Source of the DNA: Siphonodentalium dalli
Lineage: Eukaryota > Mollusca > Scaphopoda > Gadilida > Siphonodentaliidae
Direction of reading: 5' to 3'
Assembly: GCA_032622095.1 (NCBI GenBank)
Contig: CP136069.1
Coordinates: forward strand, 165,346,394 to 165,410,393
DNA: 64,000 nt
The notes under the pieces: generated by a model
Databases searched by the model: none
Seen by the model: the letters and a program-made list of their open reading frames with translations, nothing else
Told to the model about the DNA's origin: nothing
Shown: positions 55,118-64,000 of the stretch, in pieces
Layout of the letters: every line of letters starts with the position of its first letter
Numbering within the stretch: the stretch's first letter is position 1
Made by a program: the position numbers and the translations under genes

Positions 55118-56286
55118 TCATCAAGCTCTAAAACCCCTGTCACACTCAGACCGGCGCTTGCATTGCGCTGAAAATGTACCAAAATATGAGTAACACGCAG
55201 GAGGAGCGCGGAAAACTATCCAAAATTTTAAAACAAGGTATGCTCCTATTCCGTTCACCACGTTTTTATTGCACTCTTATTACGACCCATTGCGTTCCTA
55301 CTTTGTCAAGTCTCACGCGCTCTCACTGTTATTCCTCTACGCTATAAACGTCATTAGTGCGTCTAAGTCGCTGTCACTGTGTTGCTTGTACGTTATCAAT
55401 AAGTTTGCAAAATGTCCTCTGCGTGGGCGCGGAGAGTATAAATAGCGCCCCATGCGTGCTCCAGTCATAGTCAGTTTTTAGGTTGTGGGAATATACCCAA
55501 CAATCCACAATAGACTAGTTGTCCGACTAAACCCCTGTCACACTCCGCTGCGATCAGGTCGGCGCTTGCATTGCGCTGAAAAAATATCAAAGCGCCAAGC
55601 TAAACGCATTAAGGTATCCAAGAACCGATTGGTGACGCAGTTGACACTGGCTAGGACGGGAGAGGGTCCCCATGATCGCCCCTGAGTGCCAGAGCGCCGC
55701 GCTTGTTCTGTGCATGCATTATAGTTTAACGGAAGCACAATGAGAGCGCGTGAGAGCGTTAGACTTGACAAAGTAGAAACACAATGGGTCGTAAAAAGAG
55801 CGCAATAAAAACGTGATAAGCGGCATAGTTTTCCGCGATCCTCCTGCGTGTTATTCATATTTTGGTACTTTTTCAGCGCGATGCAAGCGCCGGCCTGATC
55901 GCAGCGGAGTGTGACATGGGTTTTAAGCTTACTGTTGTTGCAGATGACAACATTGGTTTCTTACTGCGACCACGAGTAGCTTGTTTGCATCCTAGTTATG
56001 TCTACTGGACGCTCACGTCGACGGGCTTTTCGCTGCCACGGCGACAGTACTGCACCTGGTCAGAAGGCCGAACCTCTGCGCTTGTTTTGTGCATGCATAA
56101 AACAAGCGCGGCGCTCTGGCACTCAGTGACGGTCATGGGGACCCCCCCCCCCGTCCTAGCCAGTGTCAACTGCGTCACCAATCGGTTCTTGGATACCTTA
56201 ATGCGTTTAGCTTGGCGCTTTGATAATTTTTCAGCGCAATGCAAGCGCCGGCCTGATCGCAGCGGAGTGTAACAGGGGTTTAAGCG
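55118..56286. mobile_element. Foldback element containing an inverted copy of its short form
   Basis: Four arms occur in the order A (55127-55335), B (55528-55730), A' (55735-55926), B' (56085-56282). A is the inverse of A' and B the inverse of B'. All four outer ends share AACCCCTGT.ACACTC and GCGCTTGCATTGCGCTGAAAA-like sequence. So 55528-55926 is one complete 399-bp element (B then A'). The outer A and B' are the two halves of a second, oppositely oriented copy, separated by two unique blocks (55336-55527 and 55927-56084). This can be read as a longer family member that received its own MITE. The ends resemble TTAAACCCC but a clear TTAA duplication is not shown. Frames of 66-136 codons here are by-products. 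Confidence 0.82.
55437..55475 (+). promoter_or_regulatory. Candidate TATA-box promoter inside the foldback element
   Basis: TATAAATA at 55437-55444 lies in a GC-rich setting (GCGTGGGCGCGGAGAG before it, GCGCCCC after). TCAGT, an initiator-like pentamer, starts at 55471, 34 bases downstream of the TATA start. It sits in the unique left block of the composite element. No ORF follows, so this could be a remnant of a lost transposase gene's promoter. This is inference from spacing and sequence. Confidence 0.45.
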
Positions 56287-56817
56287 ATGTTGATTTGGCG
56301 TGGGATATCATTGCTTGTCGATGTAATAAGTTGACCTTATCCAAGTTGTATGTGTTCTAAAATAATCCACACATCGTTTGCTGGTTAAAAGGAATTGATA
56401 CGAGTCAGTCTGAGTGTTTAATGACAACGGGTGACAACCAAATGTGACCAAAGCGCGTGCGAGACGCAGTAGTTATCTGACAATGTGACATGTAACATTG
56501 TCATTTCATCAATACCGACGGAGATAAGCGCTGGTCAATGCTGGTGAATTTCGATTAACCGCCTGTCGACAAATATAACACACGCTTGCAGTCATATTCA
56601 ACAGGTTAGGCTATAATATAGTCTCAATATAATGGACATCTTTCGCAAAATGAACTACTTCTGATAATAATTAAGACTAACTAATAGTATAGTCGCACGA
56701 TGAACTACTACTGATAATAATTACGAATAGCAAAACAATATATATATTAATTTAGGAGTGTTAATTCTAGTTATGCATCTTTAACTATATGCATGCACAG
56801 TGAGATATGAGTGAGTA

Positions 56818-57139
56818 CTTTCTATACAAGAGTATCATTGATGAATAGTTATCCCATAGGAAATGTTCAAATAATAAGTTTAACCCTTTCTATACTAACG
56901 TATCATTAATGAGTAGTTATCCCATCGGAAATGTTCAGATAATAAGTTCAATAAACGACCATAGATCATTTGCTGAACTTATTATCTAAACATTTCCCTC
57001 AATACATATAGGACTCTTTCTGTAATTGTATTTATCTGTCGTCTGCTTATATTACCTGTACATCACTACAAATCAATGATAGACCATTCCAATGTATTCT
57101 TTTTAACAGAGTTTGACAATTCATTAAATATAGAAAGGG
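56818..57139. mobile_element. TTAA-ended MITE (family T1), copy 2, with duplicated left end
   Basis: TTAACCCTTTCTATACTAA starts at 56880. The right end TATAGAAAGGGC stops at 57139 with the right TTAA mutated. The interior shares 'gataataagttca' and 'tttgctgaacttattatctaaacattt' with the copy at 3970-4228. The first ~63 bases are preceded by a near copy of themselves (56818-56880: 'tttctatac', 'tagttatcccat.ggaaatgttca'), so the left end is tandemly doubled. Confidence 0.75.
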
Positions 57140-58009
57140 CAAAATTATTCTACAACTGACATTTGCTTGAAATTGTCCTTCAAATATATGTCAAGGATTA
57201 ATCATGCAAGAACTCGTGAAATTCCATGGCCACAATAAGCGATAAACTATGACAGACTATAGTCTGTAAATCATCCAGCGTAAGTTTAATTTGAATCAAA
57301 TCTAATCACAGTTGTCCCTTAAGCCCACTCAGTTAATTAAAGAATCGCGATTTCCGAGAACAGATCCCAACGGTTGACACAAATTAGTGCAATTACACGA
57401 GTTTCGGAACAAGGTCGTAATGAATGGTCAATGTGGTTGGCCGTAAACTCTGGTAGCGTTATCCATTATATGGTTGTACAGTATATGTTATTCATCAATG
57501 CTCTCAATTAGATCCGGTTTGCCAGTAATATAGTTGTAGATTGAAAGACCTTGATTGAGATTCGTGACCCGTCGATCAAGATAAGACAGTACAAATTTGA
57601 TAATATGTTTCTCAGACACATTTATTTCCAAAATAGGCAGACAGGCAAGTATTTAGATTTAGATTTTAACCTCAAAATAACCCAGCAGGCAGTTTTTTAT
57701 ACCCAATTTACGACAAACGTTTCCCCAACAGGCAGGTTTTTCTGCGTTTACTCTCAAATTATCAACAAACAATTTTGGGTATGTAATTTGACTTACAGCT
57801 TAAACAAACTAAAAAGAACAAAAAGTAATGTTATCAGAATTAACCAAAGGAAATATCAAGTTGAAATGCTCAGTATAGTGGACAGAATGATAACGTGGAC
57901 ATCGCATTGTGAAGCCAGGCGACAGGATAATACATGTATAAATATTTATTTTGTAATTTTCTGTGGGCCACAAAAAAGCACAGCGGGCCATATTTTTATC
58001 AGTGTGGCA
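57140..58009. other. No gene recognised
   Basis: A plus-strand frame of 165 codons (57551-58048) runs into the start of the R1 element. It has no domain and no likeness to a LINE or transposase. I do not accept it as a gene. Confidence 0.4.
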
Positions 58010-59927
58010 AATGAAAGTGTCAGTGACACTGTAGCTCAACTTAGGTAGGGGAGTAATTTAATGGTTGACAGTAAATGGAGGAATTAGGAAAGGTGCTAAT
58101 TGAAATGTCTAAGCAAGACAAGATGTACATGTCAATATCAACATTCGTGACAAGTTCCATAATGATCGGATCAGGGATGTGGTCTGTAGGGTGTGCCAAA
58201 AATTTAGTGATGAAAAGAGTAAATTCTAAGATGGCAACCGGCGGCCATGTTTTCTTGGGGAATGACCCCAAAATGACTCGTTTCCATCTACATGTCAATG
58301 TCAACATCCATGACAAAACTTTCATGAAGATCAAACAAACAGATCGGTCTATAACCCATGCTAATGGATTTTGTAGAAATATTTAGTCATACAAAGAGTA
58401 AAATCCAAAATGGCCTTTGGTGGCCATTTTTTTTGTGCCGAATGACCCCAAAATGACTCGTTCCCATCAAGAGGTCACCCCAATGATCCACATGAAGTTT
58501 GGTGATGATCAGATCAGGGATGTGGTATGTAGGGTGTGTCAAAGTATTTAGTGATGCAAAGAGTAAAATCCAATATCGCTGCCGGCGGCCATGTTTTTTG
58601 GCCGAATGATCCTAAAATGACTCGTTCCCATCTACATGTAAATGTCAACATTAATAACAAATTTTATGATGATCAGACAAACAGTACGGCCTGTAGCCGG
58701 CGCCAATGGATTCAATTTTGAAATCCAAGATGGCCACCAGCGGCCATGACTTTTGGCCGAATTACCCCAAAATGATTCGTTCCAAACTAGGGGGCACCCC
58801 AATGATGAGTATGAAGTTTGGTGATGATCGGATCAGGGTTATGGTCTGTAGGGTGTGTGAAAGTATTTAGTGATGCAAAGAGTAAAATCCAAGATGGCTG
58901 ACGGTGGCCATGTTTTTTTGCCAAATGACCCCAAAATGACTCGTTCCCATCTAGAGGTCACCCCGATGATCCGTATGAAGTTTGGTGATGATCGCATCAG
59001 AGATGTGGTCTGTAGGGTGTGTCAAAGGATTTAGTGATGCAAAGAGTAAAATCCAAGATGGCCACCAGCGGCCATGTTTTTTGGCCGAATGATCCTAAAA
59101 TAACTCGTTCCCATCTACATGTAAATGTCAACATTTATGACAAATTTTATGATGATCAGACAAACAGTACGGTCTGTAGCCCGCGCCAATGGATTCAAAT
59201 TTGAAATCCAAGATGGCCACCAGCGGCCATGTTTTTTGGCCGAATTACCACAAAATGACTCGTTCCCACCTACATGTCAATGTCAACAATCATGACAAAT
59301 TTCATAAAGATACGACCAGAGATACGACCTGTAGCCCGTGCGAAAGTATTTAGTGACGCAAAGAGTAAAATCCAAGATGGCTGACGGTGGCCATGTTTTT
59401 TGGCCAAATGAACCCAAAATGACTCGTTCCTATCTAGAGGTCGCCCCGATGATCCATATGAAGTTTAGTGATGATCGGATCAGAGATGTGGTCTGTAGGA
59501 TGTGTCAAAGGATTTAGTGATGCAAAGAGTAAAATCCAAGATGGCCACCAGCGGCCATGTTTTTTGGCCGAATGATCCTAAAATGACTCGTTCCCATCTA
59601 CATGTAAATGTCAACATTCATGACAAATTTTATGATTATGACACAAACAGTACGGCCTGCAGCCCGCGCCAATGGATTTAATTTTGAAATCAAAGATGGC
59701 CACCAGCGGCCATGTTTTTTGGCCGAATTACCCCAAAATGACTCGTTCCCATCTACATGTCAATGTCAACATCCATGACAAATTTTATAAAGATCAGACC
59801 AAAGATACGACCTGTAGCCCGCGCCAAAGGAAATTGTTGACGGACGCACACACACGCACACACGGACGACAGACGCCAACAACCCATGGCAATAGCTCAA
59901 ACTTACAAAGTAAGTTGAGCTAATAAA
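58010..59927 (+). repeat. R1 element with ~160-bp tandem monomers and a terminal hairpin
   Basis: It begins at AGTGTCAGTGACACTGTAGCTCAACTTAG (in form) and ends at TAGCTCAAACTTAC-AAA-GTAAGTTGAGCTA (59893-59922), a hairpin whose right half is the inverse of the left end's TAGCTCAACTTA. Landmarks 'aaatgactcgttcc' recur at about 58273, 58452, 58617, 58773, 58933, 59098, 59254, 59414, 59580 and 59737: ten monomers of 156-179 bp. Two monomer kinds alternate (one with 'aggtcaccccgatgatcc', one with 'ctacatgt.aatgtcaac'). The last six form two copies of a 481-bp A-C-C triplet. Frames of ~60-100 codons repeat with the DNA and are not genes. It is probably non-autonomous. Confidence 0.85.
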
Positions 59928-59997
59928 CATAACATCAATTGTGTTTGGCCTAACTATATTATATATCTAATTGAGAAACCGACGTTTTTTTCGTGGC

Positions 59998-60204
59998 CAT
60001 TCTTCTTCTTCTTCTTCTATCTTCTTCTTCTATCTGGTAGGTACCTCCTATGGTAGGAGAACCGCCATTGGCGTAGGTTGAACCTAACTGTAGGAATAGT
60101 CAGCTCCGCTTATCTACATCCTTCATACTTAGTTGAAGAGATTCATAATAAGGTGAATATAAACATAACATAAACAAAACATGGGATGTGGCTGGGTTAC
60201 ATTC
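59998..60204 (-). mobile_element. LINE 3' untranslated region and (GAAGAA)n tail
   Basis: Read on the minus strand, the LINE coding fragment is followed by ~200 bases ending in 'ggaggtacctaccagatagaagaagaagatagaagaagaag' in form, a GAA-type short tandem tail. With the fragment at 60205-60700 it makes a 5'-truncated LINE insertion. Confidence 0.7.
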
Positions 60205-60705
60205 CTAATTTGAGTTTAGGAAAGTCTTCTTCTTAGTGGATGTAGTCATTATGTAGAGTCTGTGTTGATGCAGTTTATAGCAGAGACCTCTGGAAGCGAC
60301 CTCAATACGGCATGCCAGTTGAGATGGTATGTTCAGCTTGGAGCAGTCAAGTGTCATCTGCAGCATTCTTTTCTTTGACATCATGATCTGTTCTGATAGC
60401 AGTGGTGATTCGGCGGCGATGATGTCATTAATAGTCTGAAGAAGGGGACCTCTTATTGCTTCCAATCTGTGACAGTCCAGTATGAAGTGCTCCATGTCTT
60501 CTACTTGGTTCAGACAGAGGGGGCATACATTTGTTATAGAAGAGTTTGAGAATCTAGCTCTCTGTTTCTGTAAGATATAAGTTCCTGCAGCCATTTTCAG
60601 TTTGATTGTAGCCATTGTAACAGCAAAAGGGTTGGTTCCACATGTTTCCCAGATAGGGTGGATCTTCCCTGCTTGAGCATCTTCAACGTTTAAATAGGTC
60701 TAATT
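60205..60705 (-). pseudogene. LINE ORF2 C-terminal fragment with zinc-binding motif
   Basis: The frame is open upstream of the ATG at 60615 to about 60705 (phrases YLNVEDAQAGKIHPIWETC, then MATIKLKMAAGTYILQ). It contains CPLCLNQVEDMEHFILDC: C-x2-C-x8-H-x4-C, the C-terminal CCHC of LINE ORF2. The phrase 'ATIK.K...GTYILQ..RA.F' before the zinc motif is typical of an invertebrate LINE group different from the 36.7-kb element. The endonuclease and reverse transcriptase are missing, so the copy is 5'-truncated. Confidence 0.85.
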
Positions 60706-60850
60706 GCGTTTCCGTCCTATATAATTATATACGCTCCGAGATATGACCGCGATTCTTGTACATGATATGTAGGCCAATATATATATGCTTGTCCCCACAC
60801 CCGGCTGTAACTAGCAATCTGATTGGCTACAACGACACGTTTAAATCACC

Positions 60851-61707
60851 ATGTACACCACCACCCTTGACAGTTGGGTATCAGAGAACGTGCGCGAAAC
60901 ACCGGGGGAACAGGATTCACGTTTCCGGTCACTCAGGGGATGGACGTACCAGCGAGAGCTCCTCGCTAATCCTAGAGTGGCCGTTGATTTTTTTTGTCGA
61001 GCTTGGCTGACCATGGGAGATTTAATCCTCAGCCAATTTCGCAACGTGTTGAGCGGCTACCAATCTGCCCATTGTATTAGCTGGTCTCTCCATGCTAATA
61101 CGGGTAGATTGTACGAGGTTTGAAGTTCCAGGTCACCCCGGTAGAACCCTCTACCGGCCGTGGCCTGGAAGGACCGACCGGACTCCACCGGTCCGGGGCT
61201 GCCGGGACCACAGGCAAGAAGATAACGAAGACCCTATCAAGACGTCGCATGGATGCCATCAGGAGGGCCGAGTGGAAACGGGGAACTGAGAGACGCCCAG
61301 TTCCCTCCCACTTGGCCTCCGGGGCAGAAGATCGGCCTGTTGCAGATGCCACCACCAACAACAGGAGCAGGGATGCCGAAGTCATCCCGGACGTCCCTGT
61401 CGTCGGCGTGGACAGCGGAAATGGGGACACCGACGTCACCCCGGACGTCCCTGCCGTTGTCTTCGTTGTGGAGATGGCAAAACCACCTGGCCAGTCTCCA
61501 CCAGGGGCGGAATCTACCACAATCTATACAGACGATGTGATCCAAGCGATGGAAGAGTCCCTGCAATTCTACACCCCAGGACCTGACTACGACCGCATAT
61601 TCGCCATGATAGAGAAAACGCGGGCATTAAGAGCACTGACTGAGACAGCCAACAACAACAGCGACAACAACACCACGCCACTAAAATACCGGTTTGGGGG
61701 GAGCTAA
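60851..61707 (+). pseudogene. Free-standing copy of the LINE ORF0-type protein, one frameshift
   Basis: ATG at 60851 opens a 90-codon frame: Trp/Phe-rich segment (FFCRAWLTMGDLILSQF), then HCISWSLHANTGRLYEV. It stops at 61121-61123, but the next frame continues from there (KFQVTPVEPSTG), with RRRMDAIRRAEW, RRPVPS, TPDVPAVVFVVEM and an Asn-rich end (NNNSDNN). The same order is seen in 36950-38073. The homopolymer that is shifted there is intact here (CCCTCCC at 61306-61312), and the shift here lies at ~61119, where the other copy is in frame. The two copies thus correct each other. No ORF1 or ORF2 follows. A CCAAT in inverse (GATTGG, 60821) precedes it. Confidence 0.6.
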
Positions 61708-62145
61708 TCCCGGGATTGTCGAAGGCGTCGAATGGGCCCTTCCTTAATCCCTCATTTTTTGCCTTTAATTGAGATATCAAACAAGTAAAAAACTGAAATA
61801 TAACACATTTTGCAAAATTCATTTTTTCTTCTTTCTTCTTACTTTGGCAGGTGGTTATTCCCTTCACATCGGGGGAATATTGGGGTGAAGGAAAAGATCA
61901 CTTGATATTTTCGACCATCCCGGGCGCTTCGCGCCCAACTACTCTCTTTATTATCGGGGAAATATGAATGATCCTTGAACTGGCAGTTACCACCAATCCT
62001 GACGTTGCTCTAGCATGCCGAGTGACGTCACATGCGCCTGATCCTTAGGTCGGCTACTGAATTATTCTTTTTGGTGTGAGTTAATCGGAGAACCTATAAA
62101 AATACACTTAAATTAAGGAGACATCGCTATAATTGTTGAGACAAA
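61708..62145. other. No gene recognised downstream of the ORF0 copy
   Basis: No LINE ORF1 or ORF2 follows. A pyrimidine tract and AG (CTTCTTTCTTCTTACTTTGGCAG, ending 61851, in form) would make a fair splice acceptor, but no coding exon is evident after it. GGGCGCTTCGCGCCC (61922-61936) is a perfect small hairpin. Confidence 0.4.
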
Positions 62146-62297
62146 ATCGTTATCTCGGCAACATCGTGGGGTATACATCGGGTACATCGGGTACATCGGG
62201 ATTTAATACCCGGATGGCTCCGCCCCGGGGTTCAAAATCTACATCCAGGTATTAAATCTCCATGTACGTGTACCCCCGATGTTGCGGAAGATAATTA
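62146..62297. repeat. Imperfect foldback, ~150 bp
   Basis: 'ggcaacatcg.ggggtatac', 'acatcgggatttaatacc.gg' on the left pair with 'cc.ggtattaaatctccatgt' and 'gtacccccgatgttgc' on the right. The left side also holds a triple of 'cgggtacat'. The apex is 'atggctccgccccggggttc'. It is probably a decayed MITE. Confidence 0.65.
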
Positions 62298-63105
62298 ATA
62301 TTGAAAAATTCACGAAATATTGATATTCCGGTCTCATATATGCTCTGAAAAATACTTGCCATGGTCACAGCCATTTTACTGCTCTTTTCAATTTTGTGCA
62401 TAGAAGTCATACAAACGATCTATATTTTTACCATATCAGAAATAGACTAACGCGGAACGCTCTTCTCTGTCCCATGTCGTGCAAATGGCTGTTTTTTTGT
62501 TTGGTACCCTTAACATTGTGTTCAAAGTTGTAATTTGTATGACTTCAATGCGTCTTCATAATGCTCGTAGAAAGGTAGAAAATTTTGTATTTTGGATCGC
62601 CAACCGCCATGTGTCTTCAAGGAGGAGGTCAAGTGACCAATTTCGAATGGACATTTCCATGCAAATCTCCGCAGCAAAAGTTACAGAGTTGCAAATATTT
62701 CTGGGTGTGACTTTGTGCGGCATTGAAACTTTACACATTTATCTGGCGGGTCGGTTTGGAATTTCTTCCATTAAATGTTGATTTTTGTTGTTGTTTTTTT
62801 ATTGATTTTTAAAAACTAGGCAAGTGTTGTATTTCCAGAAAAAAATTCTCAAAAATTGCCAATTTACCAAGCCCAGCCGCCAGATAAATGTTATGTCTGT
62901 TTAATGATATGGCTGCTTTAGTTCCCACACAATTGCTTCATATATAACTTTTGCTGGGGAGATTTGCATGGAACTCCCCATTCACTTGACCTCCTTGATG
63001 ACTGAAACGATGATACACCACAATGAACAAAACTTGTACATGGCATCAATATTCACACAAGACTGTGTAAACTATATATATACTGTGCGGCGTCTGCCCA
63101 TGCTA
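62298..63105. other. No gene recognised
   Basis: A plus-strand frame of 100 codons (62479-62781) has no domain. Nothing else stands out. Confidence 0.35.
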
Positions 63106-63293
63106 TATCACCCGTGGTCAAGTGGTCATACTAATATGCTGTGATACTGGTGATCCTGCTGAATTGCTATGGTGCTGGTAGGGCAAACTGATGCCGTTAT
63201 GAACAAGTACCGTTATATTGTCTAAAGTTGTCATTTACGCAGTGTTTGGCTAATCAGAGCGATTTAAAAAAAACCCAGTGTGTTTATATATAC
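63106..63293 (+). repeat. Paralogous segment, left part (pair with 16.7-17.2 kb)
   Basis: 'tggtcaagtggtc', 'gggcaaactgatgccgtta', 'taccgttat', 'tctaaagttgt', 'gtgtttggctaatc', 'agcgattt' match 16700-16737 plus 17028-17118. The last eight bases (ATATATAC) are the left target duplication of the following element. Confidence 0.75.
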
Positions 63294-63748
63294 GACCCGC
63301 CATATCAAATCCAATCGGAAGTCGGGATTTTTTTTACCCTGTGCCAATGCATTCTCTTATATATGCGAGTCGACCATAGGTCGCCTCGCATATATAAGAG
63401 AATGCATTGGCCTAACAATTTTTTACAATTTTAATAATTTGTTCTTGTATTCTTTAACAATTTTATAATTTCACCAATACAGAGCCCCAGACAAACATGA
63501 GCAGACGACACTCTTCTAGGTGCTTCTATATATGTGTTGGGCTCCTGCAGGGTAATGGGTGTTTTTTTTTATTTTTTGTCCTAAAAATTGTAAGAAACAT
63601 TTATTTAAAAAACATGATAAAAAATTGTTAAGCCAATGCATTCTCTTATATATGCGAGGCGACCTATGGTCGACTCGCATATATAAGAGAATGCATTGGC
63701 ACAGGGTAAAAAAATCCCGACTTCCGACTGGATTTGATATGGCGGGTC
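63294..63748. mobile_element. Hairpin-pair element with GACCCGCC ends (copy 2), perfect 8-bp TSD
   Basis: 455 bp beginning GACCCGCCATATCAAATCC and ending with its inverse. The flanks are ATATATAC at 63286-63293 and again at 63749-63756. Hairpin modules lie at 63344-63410 and 63633-63699, and the inverted ends run without a break from the outer terminus into them (~115 bases). The core 63411-63632 matches that of 36048-36511 ('cagagccccagacaaacatgagcagacgacactcttct'). The unoccupied paralogous site is at ~17119-17140. This is the clearest mobile copy in the window. It has no ORF of substance and so depends on an enzyme supplied elsewhere. Confidence 0.93.
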
Positions 63749-64000
63749 ATATATACGCAACATTCAAGAACATATATGTTTTTGAAAAATGTAATAATGC
63801 CTGCGCTGGTGTTTCTAAAACGACGTGAATAACTATCTTGATTATACTGAGTCGATTTTCACCAACTAATACAACCAGTATTAAAAGTATTTCGCAATAA
63901 ATATGTTTTTGAATGTTTGATACGCAAAATGGCTTTTCCTGTTTATGTTCAGAATATAACGGTACTTGTTGTTAACATCACCAGTTTGCATCTAACAGCA
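63749..64000 (+). repeat. Paralogous segment, right part, then unassigned DNA
   Basis: After the target duplication, 'attcaagaacatatatg', 'taatgcctgcgctggtgttt', 'aaaacgacg' match 17138-17205. Beyond ~63835 nothing is recognised. Confidence 0.65.

Noticed and set aside
55862-56272. 136-codon frame and its neighbours in the foldback element
   Set aside because: They are translations of the inverted arms; similar frames recur in mirror form on the other strand.
57551-58048. 165-codon plus-strand frame
   Set aside because: No domain, runs into the R1 repeat, starts without context, and has no spliced neighbour.
63228-63828. Small frames with recurring phrases such as ILLYMR and RIYKRMHW, here and at six other places
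   Set aside because: They are readings of the 67-nt hairpin module and its inverse. The same peptide arises on both strands because the DNA is palindromic.

Overview
The window looks like intergenic to intronic DNA from a non-vertebrate animal, probably a marine invertebrate (mollusc, brachiopod or lancelet-like; the lineage cannot be fixed from sequence alone). It is AT-rich. The only host-type coding sequence I can support is one exon ending at a canonical splice donor. Almost everything else is mobile or repetitive: non-LTR retrotransposons, many miniature inverted-repeat elements (MITEs), foldback palindromes, minisatellites and microsatellites. I see no operon-like gene packing, tRNA, rRNA or CRISPR array.

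Layout. 0-9.6 kb holds no recognisable gene. It has one copy of a dispersed repeat (family R1, 2.6-3.7 kb), a TTAA-ended MITE (3.97 kb), a 58-bp minisatellite (5.0-5.5 kb) and two foldback elements (6.0 and 6.6 kb). At 9605-9949 is the first coding exon of a peptide-type class A GPCR: glycosylated N-terminus, TM1 and TM2, then a phase-0 donor. No later exon was recognised. 10.4-13.2 kb is a pair of ~97% identical direct repeats flanking a LINE fragment. 15-22.3 kb is a run of MITEs and palindromes. 22.3-28.7 kb is nearly featureless. 28.76-29.06 kb carries a SINE-like unit headed by a U2 snRNA-like segment. 29.7-36.7 kb is a mosaic of duplicated segments and hairpin elements.

36.7-44.2 kb is a nearly full-length LINE. 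It has an unusual upstream ORF ('ORF0', one frameshift), ORF1 (SGNH-esterase-like, one frameshift), an intact 1177-aa ORF2 (EEP endonuclease, reverse transcriptase, C-terminal CCHC) and an AATAAA plus (ATCT)n tail. 44.2-50 kb is mostly unexplained DNA with a MITE and a cluster of short palindromes. 50.05-50.65 kb is a hAT-like MITE with an 8-bp target duplication. 51-52.5 kb holds a large direct duplication and a CGTG-TCA motif cluster. 52.6-54.7 kb is an 18-bp minisatellite that is open in frame for 711 codons. 55.1-56.3 kb is a foldback element containing an inverted copy of its own short form. 58.0-59.9 kb is an R1 element with a ~481-bp higher-order repeat. 60.0-60.7 kb is a LINE 3' end on the minus strand. 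60.85-61.7 kb is a second, free-standing copy of the LINE ORF0.

The most distinctive signal is a 67-nt, almost perfectly self-complementary hairpin module. It occurs eleven times intact and once cut in half, usually as an oppositely oriented pair, at 18.0, 29.7, 33.9, 36.1, 36.7, 44.7 and 63.3 kb. The same module sits inside elements with at least four different outer termini: GACCCGCC ends with an 8-bp target duplication, and three kinds of TTAACCCTTT end. One of these insertions has a matching unoccupied paralogous site inside the same window, which is direct evidence of mobility.
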